A stretch of 8,436 nt of DNA, from NCBI GenBank assembly GCA_016209725.1, contig JACQVO010000050.1, forward strand, positions 1 through 8,436. Reading direction: 5' to 3'. The notes under the pieces are model-generated. The model was not told where the DNA came from and searched no databases. It was given only the letters and a program-made list of their open reading frames with translations. Of this stretch, positions 5,444 through 8,436 are shown in pieces (positions within the stretch are counted from its first letter, which is position 1; every line of letters starts with the position of its first letter). Both the position numbers and the translations under genes were made by a program. The stretch is from Candidatus Methylomirabilota bacterium. GTDB taxonomy: Bacteria > Methylomirabilota > Methylomirabilia > Methylomirabilales > 2-02-FULL-66-22.

Positions 5444-6889
5444 CTAGCCGGCCTCCTCCCCCTCGGGCTCGCCGGTCCCCTCGCTTCCCTCCCGTCGGAT
5501 CTGGAACTTCTCCAGCCGATACTGGAGGGTGCGGTAGCTCAGCCCCAAGAGTTTCGCGGCCTTGGCGATGATCCCACCAGACATCTCCATGGCCTGGAGG
5601 ATGAACTCCTTCTCGACTTCCTCCAGGTTGATCCCCTGCGGCGGGAGAGGGTATCGATACGCGCCCTCGGGTCCCCCGCCGGCACCCGCGACCGGTTCGC
5701 GATGCGCCAACTCCGAGAAGCGGACCTCGATAGGCAGGTCCATATAGTCGATGGCGCGACCATCCGAAAGCAGGACCGCCCGCTGGAGGACGGTATCAAG
5801 CTGCCGGACGTTTCCTGGCCAGTGGTAGTTCAGGAGGAGGCGCATGGCCTCGGTGGTGATGGCCATGGGCGGCCGCCCCGCCTCTGCGCAGGCGCGGGCC
5901 ACGAAGTATTCGGCGAGCTGCGGGATGTCCGTGCTCCGCTCGCGCAAGGGCGGGAGGTTGATGCTCACCACGTTCAGCCGGTAGTACAGATCATCGCGGA
6001 ATCGGCCCTCCCCCACTTCAAGCGCCAAGTCCTTGTTGGTGGCCGCGACAATCCGAACGTCCACCTTCAGGTCTTCGCGCCCCCCCACCCGGCGGATCTC
6101 CCGCTCCTGGAGGGCGCGCAACACCTTGGCCTGCATGTTCACATTCAGTTCGCCGATCTCGTCCAGGAGCAGCGTGCTCTTGTCGGCGGCTTCGAAGAGG
6201 CCCTGCCGGCGGCTGATGGCGCCGGTGAAGGCGCCCTTCTCGTATCCGAACAGCTCGCTCTCGATCAGGGTCTCGGGGATGGCGGCGCAACTGACCGCCA
6301 CGAATGGGCGGTCCCGCCGGGGGCTGTGGCGGTGGATGGCCCGGGCGATCAACTCCTTGCCTGTCCCGCTCTCCCCGATGATGAGGACGGTCGAATTGCT
6401 GCTGGAGACCTTGTGGAGCTTCTCGAACACCTCTTGGATGCGGTAGTGGCTGCCGACGATCCCCTCGACCCGGAACCGCCCTTCCAGTTGCTGGCGAAGC
6501 AGGCGGTTCTCCTGGATGAGCCGTATCCGCTCAAAGGCGCGTTCCACGGTCAGGAGGAGCTCCTCCCGCTCCAGCGGCTTGGTCAGGTAGTCGAAGGCGC
6601 CCTGCTTGACGGCCTGCTCGGCCGAGTCCATGGAGCCGTAGGCCGTCATGAGGATCACCAGCGTCGGGGGATCCTCCCGCGTGAGCTGCCCCACCAGGGA
6701 CAGGCCATCGGCGCCGGGCATCCGGAGATCCGTCAGCACCAGGTCGAACTGCGTCCGCCCGCTCCTGGTCACGGCATCGGCAGCGGTCCCGGCCGTCTCG
6801 ACCCGGTAGCCCTCGGAAGTGAGGATGGTCCGCAGGATCTCCCGCTGGGCTCCCTCGTCATCCACGACCAGGATCTGTCCTTTGCTCAT
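5444..6889 (-). CDS. NtrC-family sigma-54-dependent response regulator
   Basis: The 481-residue protein has three domains in order. The receiver domain (about 4-118) has acidic residues D10/D11, phospho-acceptor D54 in LTDLRMPG, T82 and K104. The AAA+ sigma-54 interaction domain (about 142-375) has Walker A GESGTGKE, an intact GAFTGA loop (about 219-224), Walker B LLLDEIGE and the arginine-finger region FRDDLYYRLNV. A Fis-type helix-turn-helix lies near the C-terminus (IIAKAAKLLGLSYRTLQYRL, about 440-460), followed by an acidic Gly/Glu tail. Phosphorylation by the upstream kinase should make it hydrolyse ATP to open sigma-54 promoters. The ATG at 6889 overlaps the kinase stop as ATGA; starts further upstream in frame run into kinase sequence and are rejected. 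No target promoter of the -24/-12 type was found in the window, so its regulon is elsewhere or not visible. Confidence 0.95.
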   Translation of the reverse strand: MSKGQILVVDDEGAQREILRTILTSEGYRVETAGTAADAVTRSGRTQFDLVLTDLRMPGADGLSLVGQLTREDPPTLVILMTAYGSMDSAEQAVKQGAFDYLTKPLEREELLLTVERAFERIRLIQENRLLRQQLEGRFRVEGIVGSHYRIQEVFEKLHKVSSSNSTVLIIGESGTGKELIARAIHRHSPRRDRPFVAVSCAAIPETLIESELFGYEKGAFTGAISRRQGLFEAADKSTLLLDEIGELNVNMQAKVLRALQEREIRRVGGREDLKVDVRIVAATNKDLALEVGEGRFRDDLYYRLNVVSINLPPLRERSTDIPQLAEYFVARACAEAGRPPMAITTEAMRLLLNYHWPGNVRQLDTVLQRAVLLSDGRAIDYMDLPIEVRFSELAHREPVAGAGGGPEGAYRYPLPPQGINLEEVEKEFILQAMEMSGGIIAKAAKLLGLSYRTLQYRLEKFQIRREGSEGTGEPEGEEAG

Positions 6890-8430
6890 GCCTTGGGCGC
6901 TCCCGCCGGAAATTCGACTCGGGCGACCGTCCCCTTCCCCGGCTGGCTGGACAGTTCGATGCGCGCACCATGCTGCTCCAGGATCTGCTTGGTGAGGGCC
7001 AGGCCGAGGCCGATGCCGACCTCCTTGGTGGTGAAGTAGGGTTCGAAGACGCGCGGGAGATGCTCCGGCGCGATCCCCACGCCCGTATCCTGGAATCGGA
7101 CCTCCACCCATCCATCCGCGGGCTGGCACCCAGGCAATTGGGCACTCTGGCGATCAGGAGGTGTCCCTGATTGCCCAGTTGCCAGATCGCCCGATTGACC
7201 GCCGGCGCCGTCAGGCGCCGGGCGCGCGGTGACGGCGAGGCTGCCGCCGCCGGGCGTCATGGCCTGCAGCGCGTTGAGCACCAGATTCAGGAAGCAGGTC
7301 TTGATGTAGGGCGCGTCCACCCAGACCTCCGGCAGCCCGGTCGCGTAGTCCCGCTCCACCCGGATCTGCTGCGCCTGGGCCTTCTGCGCCGCCACCTCCA
7401 GCACCTCGTCCAGGAGGGTCCGGATGTCGGTGGGCTGCCGCTTCAACTCCAGCGGTTTCCCGTACTTCAGGAACGTCTCGATCATGGAGTTGAGCCGGTG
7501 GATCTCCTGTTTGATGATGGAGGTCAGGCGCGCGAACTCCTCCCGCTCCGCGGGACCGCTGGGGGGGAATTGCGCCCCCAGGTGGTCGATGATGAGGCTG
7601 ATGGAGTTCAGGGGGTTTCTCACCTCGTGGGCGATTCCCGACGCCAGGTGGCCGATGGCCGAAAGCCGCTCCGCCTGGTGCAGGCGTGCCTCCAGCTCCG
7701 CCTTCTCCCGCAGCCCCTGGACCATCTCGTTGAAGCTGCGGTTCAGCTCCCCGATCTCGTCGCGGCGATTGGTGGGCAGGTGTTCATCCAGGTTCCCCTG
7801 GGCCACCCGCCGGGCCGCCTCCATCACCCGGGAGATAGGCTTGGCGTAGGTCCAGGCCAGGACCACCGTGCCGGCGATGCCGATGCCGAAGACCAGAACC
7901 GTGGCGATGAGTCGCTTGATGAAATTGACCTGCGCCAGCTCGGCGAAATCGTCCAGGATCATGCTGATCAGGATGTAGCCGCTCCGCTGGTTCCCCACCA
8001 CGATGGGAACGAAGAGGTTGTAGGTCTTCTGGCTGCGGCCGCTCACGTTCTCCTCGCCCAGGCGGGCCGTGATGAGGAGGTCCTTGCGCTTCTGGTCCAC
8101 GCGGGCGCCGACGCGGCGGGGGTTGGACGAGGCGACGACCTCCTCTTCGTTGCTGACAATGGAGATCTCCCGGACCCCGCGCTGCTGAAGCCGCTGGACG
8201 TAGTCCTGCAGGCGCGCCTCGCTGGTGCGCCCCTTGGAGGTCAGTTGCTCCACGCTGATCTGGATCGCCGTAGACAGGTCCGTGGTGTGCCGTTCCACCT
8301 GGGAGATGAGCTGGCTCTCCGCCCGCCAGTACAGCAGGAACAGCGTGGCCAGCACGAGCATCAGCAGCCCGAACATCATCCCGAGCAGCTTGCCCCGCAG
8401 GCTGAGCTTCCACCTGCTCCTATGCCACAT
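6886..8430 (-). CDS. Membrane sensor histidine kinase (NtrB/ZraS-like) paired with the sigma-54 regulator
   Basis: The 514-residue protein has a first membrane helix (about 15-34) and a periplasmic sensor region (about 35-172) with VVASSNPRRVG, reminiscent of single Cache/PDC domains. A second membrane helix (about 173-194) and a HAMP domain (about 195-250) follow. The HisKA domain has the phospho-accepting H268 in SGIAHEVRNPLNSI, and the HATPase domain has the N-box LNLVLNALQAM (N386), DTGVGI, FEPYFTTK and GIGLGLA. It should sense an envelope signal and phosphorylate the regulator encoded downstream with an ATGA overlap. Unusually, residues 404-440 form a low-complexity Gly/Gln/Ser-rich insert between the N-box strand and the DTGVGI strand, partly made by a palindromic repeat. 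The ATG at 8430 is only 6 nt from the window edge, so its ribosome site and promoter are not visible, and a start beyond the window is possible. Confidence 0.93.
   Translation of the reverse strand: MWHRSRWKLSLRGKLLGMMFGLLMLVLATLFLLYWRAESQLISQVERHTTDLSTAIQISVEQLTSKGRTSEARLQDYVQRLQQRGVREISIVSNEEEVVASSNPRRVGARVDQKRKDLLITARLGEENVSGRSQKTYNLFVPIVVGNQRSGYILISMILDDFAELAQVNFIKRLIATVLVFGIGIAGTVVLAWTYAKPISRVMEAARRVAQGNLDEHLPTNRRDEIGELNRSFNEMVQGLREKAELEARLHQAERLSAIGHLASGIAHEVRNPLNSISLIIDHLGAQFPPSGPAEREEFARLTSIIKQEIHRLNSMIETFLKYGKPLELKRQPTDIRTLLDEVLEVAAQKAQAQQIRVERDYATGLPEVWVDAPYIKTCFLNLVLNALQAMTPGGGSLAVTARPAPDGAGGQSGDLATGQSGTPPDRQSAQLPGCQPADGWVEVRFQDTGVGIAPEHLPRVFEPYFTTKEVGIGLGLALTKQILEQHGARIELSSQPGKGTVARVEFPAGAPKA
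7135..7197. repeat. Palindromic repeat inserted in frame in the kinase ATPase domain
   Basis: The left arm (7135-7158) begins CAATTGGGCACTCTGGC and ends GATCAGG. The right arm (7166-7197) has the complementary pattern: CCTGATTGCCC, then GCCAGATCGCCCGATTG. The arms pair with a few mismatches and an extra 8 nt in the right arm. The span is 63 nt, exactly 21 codons, and encodes about residues 412-432 of the histidine kinase, so the reading frame is kept. The words resemble dispersed CAATTGGGCAATC-type repeats. Confidence 0.7.
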
Positions 8431-8436
8431 AGGCTC

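Noticed and set aside
5408..7039. Long plus-strand open frame (543 codons)
   Set aside because: It lies antisense to the sigma-54 regulator and kinase, whose minus-strand products have intact family motifs. High GC with third-position bias makes long shadow frames common; the product shows no recognisable domain.
7124..7140. TGGCAC word resembling a sigma-54 -24 element
   Set aside because: No GC at the required -12 distance follows, and it lies inside the kinase coding sequence next to the palindromic repeat.

Overview
The window is GC-rich bacterial DNA in which every gene I accept lies on the minus strand, so transcription runs from high to low coordinates. The gene content (sigma-54-type two-component pair, ECF sigma/anti-sigma operon, DUF3106-like repeat protein, 30-aa bS22/COX24-type ribosomal protein) and the many short palindromic intergenic repeats suggest an environmental Gram-negative-type bacterium, possibly NC10/Methylomirabilota, Rokubacteria or a deltaproteobacterial-type lineage. 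That placement is inference and weak. No rRNA, tRNA, CRISPR array, transposase or phage gene was seen.

Layout in transcriptional order. (1) 8430-5444: a membrane sensor histidine kinase and an NtrC-family sigma-54 activator joined by an ATGA overlap. The kinase ATPase domain carries an in-frame palindromic repeat. (2) 5325-5233: a 30-aa Lys/Arg-rich protein of the AURKAIP1/COX24 (bS22, mS38) type, followed by a strong GC hairpin and a repeat-rich spacer. (3) 4971-2580: a five-gene stress-type operon. It starts with a good sigma-E-like promoter, then a 34-aa zinc-ribbon microprotein, an ECF sigma factor (TTG start), a membrane anti-sigma factor with an HC2 zinc finger, a small exported or membrane protein, and a secreted DUF3106-like protein made of eight exact 18-residue repeats. 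(4) 2388-96: a membrane-anchored alpha/beta hydrolase and an M24 (Xaa-Pro dipeptidase-like) peptidase, 13 nt apart, ending at a long hairpin at the window edge.

The most interesting part is the third block. The periplasmic tail of the anti-sigma factor and the following small protein share the same unusual six-residue repeat (hydrophobic - Glu/Asp - hydrophobic - Leu - X - X). Position 5 is Glu/Gln in the anti-sigma factor and Arg in the small protein. This suggests a charge-complementary pairing in which the small protein, perhaps with the DUF3106-like protein, senses envelope state and sets sigma factor release. The promoter in front of the operon looks like one the sigma factor would itself read, giving autoregulation.

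At least five different short repeat elements sit in this 8.4 kb: at 2-49, 2441-2570, 3477-3614, 4994-5124 and 7135-7197. One lies inside a coding domain and another forms the apparent 5' end of the small operon gene.
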